A stretch of 17,228 bases of DNA from Maribacter sp. (GCA_003232155.1 QILY01000124.1:1-17228), one strand, 5' to 3'; counted from the first letter of the stretch, positions 1 through 6,994 are shown. Program-made: numbers and translations. The notes: generated by a model not told the origin, from the sequence alone.

Positions 1-584
1 AAAAAATATTAACTGCAATCGGATTTGATAAGACTTGGGTCACAATAAATAGAAAGTAAAACTGCGTAGAACACCGTGTATAATTAATTGCTTCTAACCT
101 ACTTACGAAAATCCTCGCGGATTTTCTATTCGGTTTGTACTTGCTAAATTACGTGCTTAACCACGCAACTACTCATACACAAAACCGTTGCCATTGACGA
201 TAGATTAAAGTATTCAAAAGTCAAATAATCCAAGACCTACAAAATAACAAACAACTAATTCTTTCATACCATTGTATTGGTGGTTTTTAAAAAAAATAGT
301 CAATTAGAGTGTAACAATTTTTGACTTCAGCCACTAACTAAGAAAAAGAAAGAACCATTGAGCAAAGATTTTTATACCTCATCAATTTTACCTTATGCCG
401 CAATTATCATCAAGATATGCAGAGCATATACCAATACACAGGAGGATTTCGAAGATTACTATTAGGAGGTGTGTTTACAAATTTGGAAAAGCAGAGACAA
501 TTTCCTTGAACAGTCTGAGTGGTCCACTTGGGTATACAGGCTATCGTTGAATGTATGCTTGACTTTGCTAAAGAAAAACAACCA
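1..584. other. Intergenic / gene-poor left edge
   Basis: No convincing gene is visible in these 584 bases. They hold a foldable repeat-like element (76-180, listed separately) and AT-rich sequence. A plus-strand reading frame of 51 codons runs from 395 to 550. It has no ribosome binding site, no recognisable domain and an odd basic composition, so I treat it as chance or gene debris. No tRNA or clear terminator was found. The minus-strand gene ending at 585 has no evident hairpin and T-run after it. Confidence 0.5.
76..180. repeat. Foldable ~105-bp element with three inverted repeats
   Basis: Three stems can be read directly. An outer pair is GTGTAT (76-81) with ATACAC (175-180). Inside it is a perfect 8-bp hairpin with a 4-base loop, GAAAATCC-TCGC-GGATTTTC (107-126). 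A second small hairpin is CGTG (152-155) with CACG (162-165). Together they would form a branched structure. The flanks (ACACCG before, AACCGTTG after) give weakly matching ends. This looks like a dispersed non-coding element of the MITE or repeat type, but only one copy lies in this window, so repetition in the genome is inference. The ends do not match the integron attC core consensus. Confidence 0.35.
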
Positions 585-1241
585 TCATTCGCGATTTAGC
601 ATCTGAAGTTTTCCTGATATTACTTCTAAAGTTTCTAGATCATATATTACAGCATCTTCTTCAGAATAAAAATATAATCCCCAAAAAGAGAAAAAATCAT
701 TTTTATTGAGGGTAGATGAGTCTACAGTTAATACCAAGGAATTGTCCTCTATGACATTTTCTTCAAATACGGGAATATGTATTTCATAGGGGATTTTAGT
801 TAACCCATTAGTGAAATATACATAATGATTTCCTATTTGTTTCAAAATATTTTCTAATTGCTCAGGAATACTTTGGTCGTATAGAGTATTGATGATTATT
901 GAGGTGTCTTTAAAAAAAAATGATAGTTCTTCAGTTTCAATGTGAATAGTATTACATTGTTGTAATAGCTTAATTGAATTTGCAAATGAATTGTTTTCAC
1001 ACTCAAAATTACCCCAATTTCCTTTATTGAAATGGTACAATGTTTCAACCATGCTAAAATTGCAGTTTAGACCAATGATCAACTTAACTGATGCATTATT
1101 GGTCGAAGAATTACGTATGGTTACTTTTGAAAAAAAATGCTTTTCTAAATTTTTTTTAAAAGTTTCAAGCCCCTTGATTTGTGGATTTTTATTAAAACCA
1201 ACGGGGGGGCTCTTTTCAATTTTTTTTTGGTTTTGTGACAT
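585..1241 (-). CDS. Hypothetical cytosolic protein, last gene of the signalling locus
   Basis: I do not recognise this 218-residue protein. It has no signal peptide, membrane segment or known catalytic motif. The N-terminal ~45 residues are lysine-rich and polar; the rest alternates in a way that suggests a mixed alpha/beta fold, with a hydrophobic aromatic stretch (FFSFWGLYFY) near residues 185-200. An in-frame ATG exists at 1277, but it lies inside a TAnnTTTG promoter box (1275-1282). The ATG at 1241, beginning MSQNQKK, is therefore the better start. A ~25-bp element shared with the LytTR gene lies upstream at 1311-1335, so this gene is probably co-regulated with that gene and may be an output of the locus. 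The 172-base gap to the response regulator and its own promoter argue for a separate transcript. Confidence 0.7.
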   Translation of the reverse strand: MSQNQKKIEKSPPVGFNKNPQIKGLETFKKNLEKHFFSKVTIRNSSTNNASVKLIIGLNCNFSMVETLYHFNKGNWGNFECENNSFANSIKLLQQCNTIHIETEELSFFFKDTSIIINTLYDQSIPEQLENILKQIGNHYVYFTNGLTKIPYEIHIPVFEENVIEDNSLVLTVDSSTLNKNDFFSFWGLYFYSEEDAVIYDLETLEVISGKLQMLNRE

Positions 1242-1274
1242 AATGATGTGTATAAAGAATGTTCTTATTAAAAC

Positions 1275-1282
1275 CAAATTTA
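1275..1282 (-). promoter_or_regulatory. -7 promoter box (TAAATTTG) of the hypothetical gene
   Basis: On the minus strand this reads TAAATTTG, a full match to the Bacteroidota -7 consensus TAnnTTTG. It would start transcription near 1268, giving a leader of about 27 nt before the ATG at 1241. No TTG is seen at the usual -33 position. Together with the conserved element 29 nt upstream, this suggests an activator-dependent promoter. Confidence 0.55.
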
Positions 1283-1310
1283 GTTTTAAACGTTCTTTTC
1301 AGACCATACA

Positions 1311-1335
1311 AAAACCATATAAAAACGGAGGTTTT
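1311..1335 (-). promoter_or_regulatory. Shared regulatory element, copy A
   Basis: On the plus strand the core reads AACCATATAAAAACGGAGGT, flanked to give inverted ends AAAACC and GGTTTT. It differs by one base in more than 20 from copy B at 5382-5405. Its near edge is 29 nt from the -7 box of the downstream gene; for copy B the distance is 28 nt. The position, around -45 to -68 from the predicted start, suits an activator or repressor operator. The binding protein is unknown. Confidence 0.6.
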
Positions 1336-1413
1336 CGTTTGTAGTAATATTTAAATTACTTAACTAGCTGTAAATGAGTTATTTGTAAATAAAAAAGAAT
1401 TAAAAAAATGTAG

Positions 1414-2082
1414 TTATATGAAGCCTTTTTTTCTAGCTTCCTCAATTAAGTTGATATCATTGCCATTTTCAATGCCAAAAAGAGCCTTTAACTGACGCTT
1501 TCTAGATTCTACAGTTGTCGTCGCTGAAGAGATTAACGGCGCAATATCTTTAGTTCTGGTACCAATTGAAATATAGTATAGTATTTTTTTGTCCAGCTCA
1601 TCTAAAACAACATCATTGGTCATTCTTCTTCTAATGGCAGCAAATGCACCTGCTGTATAATATGGCGGTTTGGTAACAACCGTTTCTACCATAATGCGTA
1701 ATGATTTTTCATCAATTTCTGATTTTACCATATACCCATCAGGGTCTACCGATTTAAAGATGCTATTGATACGTAGATTGTCACTAAAAGAAGACATGAA
1801 CACCACTTTAGACTCAGGTACTATTTCCCTAGCCAAAATACCAAGGTCTTCACCAGATCTGATTTCTTTGGAATGCGATGGGAACAATTGTATATCCAAT
1901 AAAATGATATCATAATTTAATGAGCGAGCAGAAAATTCAATTTTCTCTTTTCCCATTTCATAACTTGTAGCAATTTCTACCCTTACTTCAAAATCATTAA
2001 ATTCTTCAGCTTCTAAAATATATTTATAACCTGTAGTGGTCATTTCATGATCATCTATTGCTAAAATTCGAATCACTCTCAT
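1414..2082 (-). CDS. NarL/FixJ-type response regulator
   Basis: This 222-residue protein has an N-terminal receiver domain (about 4-135) and a C-terminal LuxR-like helix-turn-helix (about 158-222). The phosphorylation pocket looks intact: acidic D10-D11, phospho-acceptor D63 in ILLDI, serines 97-98 after the fourth strand, and K120 in YMVKS. The output domain is divergent: LDELDKKILYYISIGTRTKDIA aligns with the family's helix pair, but several usual LuxR residues are replaced. It begins 32 bases after the histidine kinase stop with no promoter between, so the two are surely co-transcribed and a cognate pair. Its phosphorylated form would bind DNA; targets could include the repeated element at 1311-1335 and 5382-5405. 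No clear terminator follows the gene. Confidence 0.9.
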   Translation of the reverse strand: MRVIRILAIDDHEMTTTGYKYILEAEEFNDFEVRVEIATSYEMGKEKIEFSARSLNYDIILLDIQLFPSHSKEIRSGEDLGILAREIVPESKVVFMSSFSDNLRINSIFKSVDPDGYMVKSEIDEKSLRIMVETVVTKPPYYTAGAFAAIRRRMTNDVVLDELDKKILYYISIGTRTKDIAPLISSATTTVESRKRQLKALFGIENGNDINLIEEARKKGFI

Positions 2083-2114
2083 ATAATTTTAATTTTCCAA
2101 AAAATCTTCTTACA

Positions 2115-4208
2115 CTAAGACTTTTCGTTGTCATTTTTATTTAAAATCAAAGGTATAACAAGCTTAACTGTTGTTCCTTTACCAATACTATCAATACTCC
2201 AAGTACCATCCACTTTTTTTATACGTGATGCTATGTTTCGCATTCCAATACCTTTTCGTCCTTTTTTGATTACAAATCCCTTGCCATTATCAGCAATGGT
2301 TATTTTCAAAAATTCAACATCAGCTACAAAATCCAGATTAATAACGGTACATTCTGAATGTTTAACAGAATTTTGGAGAATTTCTTGTACCATACGGTAC
2401 AAATTTATTTTTATGTCTCCACTTAATGCATCCCAATCCAAGGTTTCGGCATACTTAAAATTAATCTCAATTTTAGAAGAACTTTGAATAGTTTTAAGTA
2501 AATCTTGGATCGAGAGGACAAAGTTATTGATTTTTTGATAAGCGGCATGACTTAATTCATGCGAAATAGAACGGACTTCACCTTCAACGCCCTGTAAGAT
2601 CGAAATAGCTTTTGCCCTTTCTGCAATGGCTTCTTCGTCTACTTTTTTATTAAGACCAATAAGCATCATACGAGCTCCCAACATTTTCCCTAAAACACCA
2701 TCATGAAGTTCTTCTGAAATTCGTTTTTGCTCTATTTGTTTGCCTTCTTCAATATTTTGATTTTGAGCCATTAACAAATTAAATATTTCTTGGTTGCTGG
2801 CTTGTTGCTTTTCTCGAAATTTAAGTATTCTATTCTTTGTGCGCTGATTTATAATAATAAAGGTTGCTGCTCCAATTATCAATAAGATGGCCGCAACACC
2901 GGTCCATAATTGCTTTTGCTTTGCCAAAAGTTCATTTTCAGCATTTATTAGTTGATTTTCTGCATTCACTTCACCAGTTTCAAAGCGAATACGCGCAAAT
3001 TTATCACGTATTTTACGCTCTTGCTGGTGCAGGCTATCACTGAGCGTTACGTATTCTTGAGTGTACTGTGCTGCTTTTTTTGGTGATACTTTGGGTAGTA
3101 TTCGTAAAACATCTAACCAGCGATTGTTATCACTACTTTGTTTTGCATAACTTTTTGACCTTTGTAGGTTATATAGGGCCGTAGTAGAGTCGCCCTGTTG
3201 TAAATAGTATTTTGCTAAATTATAGGTGGCACCAGATTGCCCTTCAAGATAACCAATGCTATCAAATATAGAAAGGGCCTTTGTAAAAAGACCGGGTAAT
3301 TCACGAGTATCATTAAGTACACATTTATTATATCCTAAATTATTCAAAGCTTTTGCATATAGCTTTGTGTCTTTATAATAAATACTATCGTACGCTATAA
3401 CCTTAGATAAGTATAGGATTGCTTTTTTATGCTGCCCCTGCCTTTGGTAGAGCACGGCTATATTGTTATTGGTACTTTGTTCCAATAGTTTATTTCCCTG
3501 TTCATTTTTTCTTAAATAAAACAAGGCTTCATTGTAATATTCTAAAGCTCTTGAATATTCCTTTAGAGAACCGGCATCTATTCCTAATAGATTATAACAT
3601 TTATATAATTTATCATATTTATTCAAAGATTTAAAGAGTTCTATAGCTTTTATAATAGTTATTTCACTGCCGGTATAGTCACCAATACTAGCTTGTACCC
3701 CAGCTATATTAGTTAATATACGTGCAGAAGAGTAATCATCATTTAATGACTGATATATTTTTTGAGCTTTATTGAAGTGGTAGTATGCACTATCTTTAAC
3801 GCCGTTCCTTCTTAAAAAACTTGCAACATCCCAATGTGCTTCTGCTATACGTATAGAATCTTTAGTTTTTCTAGCAAACCTTAGTGTTTCGGTATTAATT
3901 TTCCTAAAGAGTAAAGAATCATTTAATCTATAATAGGCTAGTGATAATTCAGAAAAGTACTTGATTTTTAGAGAATCTATTGTAATAGCGTTTGCATTTT
4001 GATATGCTTTTGCTAAAAGTGAATAGCGTTTTTTCTTTGAAATATGGTTTGTTCCACCTTTCTCTATCCATATACTAATACTATCAGTTTGCGTATTTGA
4101 GAGAGGATCAATTAGATTTTGATTGGTGTTACTGCATGAAAAAATTATGAATACAAGGCATCCGATGAAAATCACTTTACAGCTTGTAACTAAAATGTGT
4201 TGGCGCAT
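2115..4208 (-). CDS. TPR-containing sensor histidine kinase (HisKA_3 type), lipoprotein-like N-terminus
   Basis: The 697-residue protein starts with a hydrophobic segment ending in a lipobox-like FSC (Cys25). A helical TPR array follows (about 60-400), with repeats such as YYHFNKAQKIYQSL and ALEYYNEALFYL. After that come a coiled coil (about 395-432), one membrane segment (435-453) and a cytoplasmic kinase. The HisKA_3 phospho-acceptor is H502 in ELHDGVLG. The ATPase domain (about 600-690) has an N-box around N613, a D640-NGKGF G1 box and a G-IGMRN G2 box. The TPR part should therefore face the periplasm and sense a protein or peptide partner. The partner regulator lies immediately downstream. 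Upstream, only 24 bases separate its start from a strong terminator after the small peptide gene, so expression probably relies on read-through or on a promoter hidden in the terminator T-run. Confidence 0.92.
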   Translation of the reverse strand: MRQHILVTSCKVIFIGCLVFIIFSCSNTNQNLIDPLSNTQTDSISIWIEKGGTNHISKKKRYSLLAKAYQNANAITIDSLKIKYFSELSLAYYRLNDSLLFRKINTETLRFARKTKDSIRIAEAHWDVASFLRRNGVKDSAYYHFNKAQKIYQSLNDDYSSARILTNIAGVQASIGDYTGSEITIIKAIELFKSLNKYDKLYKCYNLLGIDAGSLKEYSRALEYYNEALFYLRKNEQGNKLLEQSTNNNIAVLYQRQGQHKKAILYLSKVIAYDSIYYKDTKLYAKALNNLGYNKCVLNDTRELPGLFTKALSIFDSIGYLEGQSGATYNLAKYYLQQGDSTTALYNLQRSKSYAKQSSDNNRWLDVLRILPKVSPKKAAQYTQEYVTLSDSLHQQERKIRDKFARIRFETGEVNAENQLINAENELLAKQKQLWTGVAAILLIIGAATFIIINQRTKNRILKFREKQQASNQEIFNLLMAQNQNIEEGKQIEQKRISEELHDGVLGKMLGARMMLIGLNKKVDEEAIAERAKAISILQGVEGEVRSISHELSHAAYQKINNFVLSIQDLLKTIQSSSKIEINFKYAETLDWDALSGDIKINLYRMVQEILQNSVKHSECTVINLDFVADVEFLKITIADNGKGFVIKKGRKGIGMRNIASRIKKVDGTWSIDSIGKGTTVKLVIPLILNKNDNEKS

Positions 4209-4231
4209 TCAACCTATTTTTTCCTACAAGA

Positions 4232-4266
4232 TAAAAAAAAAGCCCTTGATAAGAACACCAAAGGCT
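4232..4266 (-). terminator. Rho-independent terminator between peptide and kinase genes
   Basis: On the minus strand an 8-bp stem (AGCCTTTG with CAAGGGCT, one G-U pair) encloses a 10-base loop and is followed directly by nine Ts. It sits 19 bases after the peptide stop codon and 23 bases before the kinase start. It should end most peptide transcripts and attenuate any transcription running into the kinase-regulator pair. Confidence 0.85.
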
Positions 4267-4285
4267 AAATTATTTTACAAGAAAA

Positions 4286-4441
4286 TTATGCGTCTCCTCT
4301 ATCATCATTTTTATCATCACAATCCCCGCAGGCTATGGCGTTTTCAAAATCGGCCAAAGAAATACTGTTATCTGCCAATTGTGTTGCGAAAAGACCTACT
4401 GTGAATACTACTACTGCTAAAATACTTGCTACTTTTTTCAT
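4286..4441 (-). CDS. Small secreted peptide, 51 residues, CxxC and acidic tail
   Basis: The frame starts MKKVASILAVVVF, a classic lysine-rich signal peptide with a hydrophobic core to about residue 19, and ends in CGDCDDKNDDRGDA. Cleavage after FA (about residue 19) would release a ~32-residue acidic peptide with one Cys-x2-Cys pair (Cys38, Cys41). The start follows an A-rich leader without Shine-Dalgarno sequence, usual in this phylum, and a strong terminator follows the stop, which supports a real short transcript. Two direct repeats lie just upstream (4456-4492). Gene order (LytTR regulator, peptide, TPR kinase, response regulator) suggests it is a signal, ligand or regulator of the kinase. 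Its layout recalls Bacteroides NVEALA-type small exported peptides near sensor genes, but I see no firm match. No function can be assigned from sequence alone. Confidence 0.82.
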   Translation of the reverse strand: MKKVASILAVVVFTVGLFATQLADNSISLADFENAIACGDCDDKNDDRGDA

Positions 4442-4455
4442 GTTCTCGGTTTTTA

Positions 4456-4492
4456 AAAGTTAATTTGATTAATTTAGTTTGTTAATTTGATT
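4456..4492. promoter_or_regulatory. Tandem direct repeats, candidate LytTR binding site
   Basis: GTTAATTTGATT occurs perfectly twice, at 4459-4470 and 4481-4492, 22 bp (two helix turns) from start to start. With flanking bases the first copy reads AAAGTTAAT, which fits the published LytTR half-site [TA][AC][CA]GTTN[AG][TG]; the second, TTTGTTAAT, fits at 7 of 9. The gap between half-sites is 13 bp, as in known LytTR sites. They lie 15-51 bp before the peptide ATG. A TAnnTTTG-like box (TAACTTTT, minus strand, 4455-4462) overlaps the proximal repeat, so whether binding would activate or repress is unclear. Confidence 0.5.
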
Positions 4493-4594
4493 GTAAATGT
4501 ATTCGATATCGCTATGTTAAGGGGAAGCTACCTAAGTTTACGATGTCTTTAGAGGGTTTTTGATAGTATTTGACCGTAATTTAAAAGGATTACA

Positions 4595-5326
4595 TTAATT
4601 TAGCGATAAGATTACATTTTTAGTAAGTATTTTCTTCAATTCATCAATATCACTTCTATATGATCTGGAGAAGGGCAATTGTAATTTCCGAAGTTTTAAA
4701 GAGCAAATAGATCTGCCGTAGCTAATACCTGAGATATAATTGATATTGACAATGTAGCTTTGGTGTATACGAACAAAATTTTTCGGCAGTTGATCTACAA
4801 AAGTCTTCAAGGTTTTGAATGCATTAATTACAGTGCCATCTTTCATAATAAATTCGGTGGCATTATTATCGGCTCTTAAATACAGTATGTCATGTGTATT
4901 TATATATTGAAAATCGCGGTATGATTTTAAACAAATGGTTTCTGATCGTATTTCTTCAGGCTTCAATTTTTTAAGCCGTAACAATGATTTCCGTATTTCG
5001 AATTCATTTATGGGTAATAACCAGTAATCAAAAAAATTATTTTTTATAGCTTGGTACGTGAAGTCCTTATTTTTTGATAAGCCAATAAAAGCAGGCATGT
5101 AATCACCATATTGATGAAGCTCAAAGGTCATTTGAAAATGTGATTCGGCATTGTCATCTAAATTGATAAAAACAATATTGGGCGTATATTTTAGAATTGT
5201 ATTTAATCCTTCAATATTATTTTCAGTAAGGGCAATACACTTAAATTCTTCATATTCTTCTAAATGATGGTATAATTTTGTGTTTGAAGTAATGTCAGAA
5301 TCTATAATTATATAAGTAAATGCCAT
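4595..5326 (-). CDS. LytTR-type transcription regulator with degenerate receiver domain
   Basis: The 243-residue protein has an N-terminal receiver-like domain (about 3-120) and a C-terminal LytTR DNA-binding domain (about 130-240), recognisable from DILYLRADNNATEFI and FVRIHQSYIVNINYI. The receiver lacks key residues: the phospho-acceptor Asp position is Asn55 (VFINL where VFLDI is usual), the conserved Lys before Pro is Leu (DYWLLPI for DYLLKPI), and the acidic pair is D9-S10. It is therefore probably phosphorylation-independent, a pseudo-receiver. No LytS-type kinase is adjacent. LytTR proteins bind paired direct repeats, and a matching pair stands between this gene and the next, upstream of the peptide gene. 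Its own upstream region carries two copies of the shared element (5382-5405, 5431-5445), so it is probably regulated together with the gene at 585-1241. Confidence 0.88.
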   Translation of the reverse strand: MAFTYIIIDSDITSNTKLYHHLEEYEEFKCIALTENNIEGLNTILKYTPNIVFINLDDNAESHFQMTFELHQYGDYMPAFIGLSKNKDFTYQAIKNNFFDYWLLPINEFEIRKSLLRLKKLKPEEIRSETICLKSYRDFQYINTHDILYLRADNNATEFIMKDGTVINAFKTLKTFVDQLPKNFVRIHQSYIVNINYISGISYGRSICSLKLRKLQLPFSRSYRSDIDELKKILTKNVILSLN

Positions 5327-5346
5327 GGTATTATATTGTTTATATG

Positions 5347-5354
5347 CAAAATAA
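5347..5354 (-). promoter_or_regulatory. -7-like box (TTATTTTG) of the LytTR gene
   Basis: The minus strand reads TTATTTTG, one mismatch from TAnnTTTG. It would start transcription near 5340, 14 bases before the ATG at 5326. As at the 585-1241 gene, no TTG sits at -33, and a copy of the shared element lies 28 nt upstream. Confidence 0.4.
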
Positions 5355-5381
5355 TTATAGTATTCGAAAATGAAACATAGG

Positions 5382-5405
5382 AAAACCTTATAAAAACGGA
5401 GGTTT
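5382..5405 (-). promoter_or_regulatory. Shared regulatory element, copy B
   Basis: On the plus strand the core AACCTTATAAAAACGGAGGT is identical to copy A (1313-1332) except for one base. It has inverted ends AAACCT and AGGTTT separated by 11 bases. It is placed upstream of the LytTR gene at the same distance from the -7 box as copy A is from its own. Confidence 0.6.
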
Positions 5406-5430
5406 GTCTTTATAATGAAAAAATTGAAAG

Positions 5431-5445
5431 AAAAAACGGAGGTAT
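5431..5445 (-). promoter_or_regulatory. Shared regulatory element, partial third copy
   Basis: AAAAACGGAGGT (5432-5443) repeats the right half of copy B (5392-5403) exactly, 40 bp away, close to four helical turns. Same-face spacing would allow co-operative binding upstream of the LytTR promoter. Confidence 0.45.
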
Positions 5446-5461
5446 GGGTCTTATTTTACGG

Positions 5462-6994
5462 TTATTCTTCTTCTGGCTGCATTTGATACGCTCCAATAGC
5501 TGGTGAAATAGTACGGTCAGCTCCTAAAATATCTATAGGTACTAATACCGCAGTATCTAAATTTGCGTTGTCTTTGGCAATTGAAAGGTTTCCTATTCTA
5601 AAATCATTGGCATTGGCATTATTAAAATCGGTTTCTTGGTTCAATTGTATTTGGTCGAACAAATCAAGGTTTTCAAAATTGTATAATGGGTTTTCATCAA
5701 AATCGCCCCTGTTATCTTCAAACTTGATTATACAGTTAGTGAATGAGTAGTTAAAAATATTAGTACCGTTGTCCCTTAAACGTAATTCTATGTTATCGTT
5801 GCCATCAATAATACAGTTTATGAAGTCGGCCTTTACAAGGCCGCTCATTATTTCATTATTTATAGAGTTGTCTAACAGCAGTGCAGTACCGGTCCTAAAA
5901 CCATTGACCCAATAATTTGCAATAGTCGAATGTATAAAGGAATACCGACCTCCTAAATTAATGTGTAAAGAATTATTGCCTGCTCCGCCTAAAATTATAT
6001 TCTCTGCATTTATGTAGGCCGTTTTTGCCCAAAGGTTTGTACTGGCACTATTATAAATCTGTGTATTTTTCAGTTCTAGGGTAGGGGATTGCAACATTCC
6101 GTCACCTTCGACCAATAGTCCTACTGTTGCATTTTTAATGGTTAAATAGTCAAGGCTATTATTTTCACTTCCTTTAGAAAGCCATACGGTGCCCCATTGG
6201 CCAGGAATTTCTGAAAATTCAGGCTCAAGCCGGTCACCTTCAAAAATCACTTCATTTTCAAGAACTTCTTGATCAGTACTTAAACTACCATTTATTTGGA
6301 GCGAACCCCCTTCTTGGACCAAAATACCCGAGTCTTTATGAAAATGAACTCGCGCACCGGCATCTATTACTAATTGTTTTTCATTAGCTACAGCTGCATA
6401 ACCAAATATAACATAGGGTTTTTGATCGGTGAAATTCAATTGATTGTCATCAAGCGTAAAACCTTCAACACGAATTTCGTTGCCTTCATCATCTAATCCT
6501 AATAATAAAGATTCCTTAATGCCATTTGATAAGGTATTCGGGTATAAAAATACGGCGTCTTTTACTAATGTTACCAATTGGACCTCTTGTTGGTCAGCAC
6601 CAGAATCGAACTGAATTGCATCGGTATATAAAAACTCAGATTCATTTATTGCAGACGAAGGAACAGTAGTTTCAATAAAAATAAAAATGCTGTCCTGGGC
6701 TAGTATCGGTATATTTTGAAATTCCTTACCAGCTTCGCCATCAACATTTAAGCGGTATCTGCTATTTTGACCATTACCTAACCTGATCGATGAAATTTCA
6801 ATAGGGTCCCTATTTCTATTATGTACTATTAGTGAACGTGTACTACTGCCAATATTAGTGAAAATAGTGTCTAAAAATACAGTGTCTTTTGAAAACTCTA
6901 AATTACCTGAGCTTGGGGCATAGTCAAAATCTTTTCTACACGAGCTCCAGATGACCACTAAAAAAAGTATGGATATAAAATATAGGTAGCGCAT
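5462..6994 (-). CDS. Predicted surface lipoprotein with parallel beta-helix domain
   Basis: The 510-residue protein begins with a hydrophobic signal and a lipobox ending in Cys19 (VIWSSC). Residues about 30-150 look like an immunoglobulin-like or DUF1573-like beta domain (FLDTIFTNIGSSTRSLIVHN, typical of 'same difference' anchoring domains). From about 200 to 450, short strand-turn units such as LDYLTIKNATVGLLVEG and TLELKNTQIYNS suggest a right-handed beta-helix. The last residues (DILGADRTISPAIGAYQ) match the closing motif of many beta-helix 'choice-of-anchor Q' proteins. No catalytic residues can be named. It follows the thioesterase gene by 76 bases on the same strand and may share its transcript. 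It is probably exported and lipid-anchored; the exact role is unknown. Confidence 0.8.
   Translation of the reverse strand: MRYLYFISILFLVVIWSSCRKDFDYAPSSGNLEFSKDTVFLDTIFTNIGSSTRSLIVHNRNRDPIEISSIRLGNGQNSRYRLNVDGEAGKEFQNIPILAQDSIFIFIETTVPSSAINESEFLYTDAIQFDSGADQQEVQLVTLVKDAVFLYPNTLSNGIKESLLLGLDDEGNEIRVEGFTLDDNQLNFTDQKPYVIFGYAAVANEKQLVIDAGARVHFHKDSGILVQEGGSLQINGSLSTDQEVLENEVIFEGDRLEPEFSEIPGQWGTVWLSKGSENNSLDYLTIKNATVGLLVEGDGMLQSPTLELKNTQIYNSASTNLWAKTAYINAENIILGGAGNNSLHINLGGRYSFIHSTIANYWVNGFRTGTALLLDNSINNEIMSGLVKADFINCIIDGNDNIELRLRDNGTNIFNYSFTNCIIKFEDNRGDFDENPLYNFENLDLFDQIQLNQETDFNNANANDFRIGNLSIAKDNANLDTAVLVPIDILGADRTISPAIGAYQMQPEEE

Noticed and set aside
395..550. Plus-strand 51-codon frame (MPQLSSRYAEH...) in the left edge
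   Set aside because: No ribosome binding site or promoter, no recognisable domain and basic low-quality composition; most likely chance or debris.
991..1344. Plus-strand frame of 117 codons
   Set aside because: It lies antisense to the hypothetical gene and its promoter, and is rich in Phe/Lys from complementary A/T runs.
4123..4404. Plus-strand frame of 93 codons
   Set aside because: It runs antisense through the kinase start, the terminator and the small peptide gene; the minus-strand peptide has a clear signal sequence and terminator, this one has neither.
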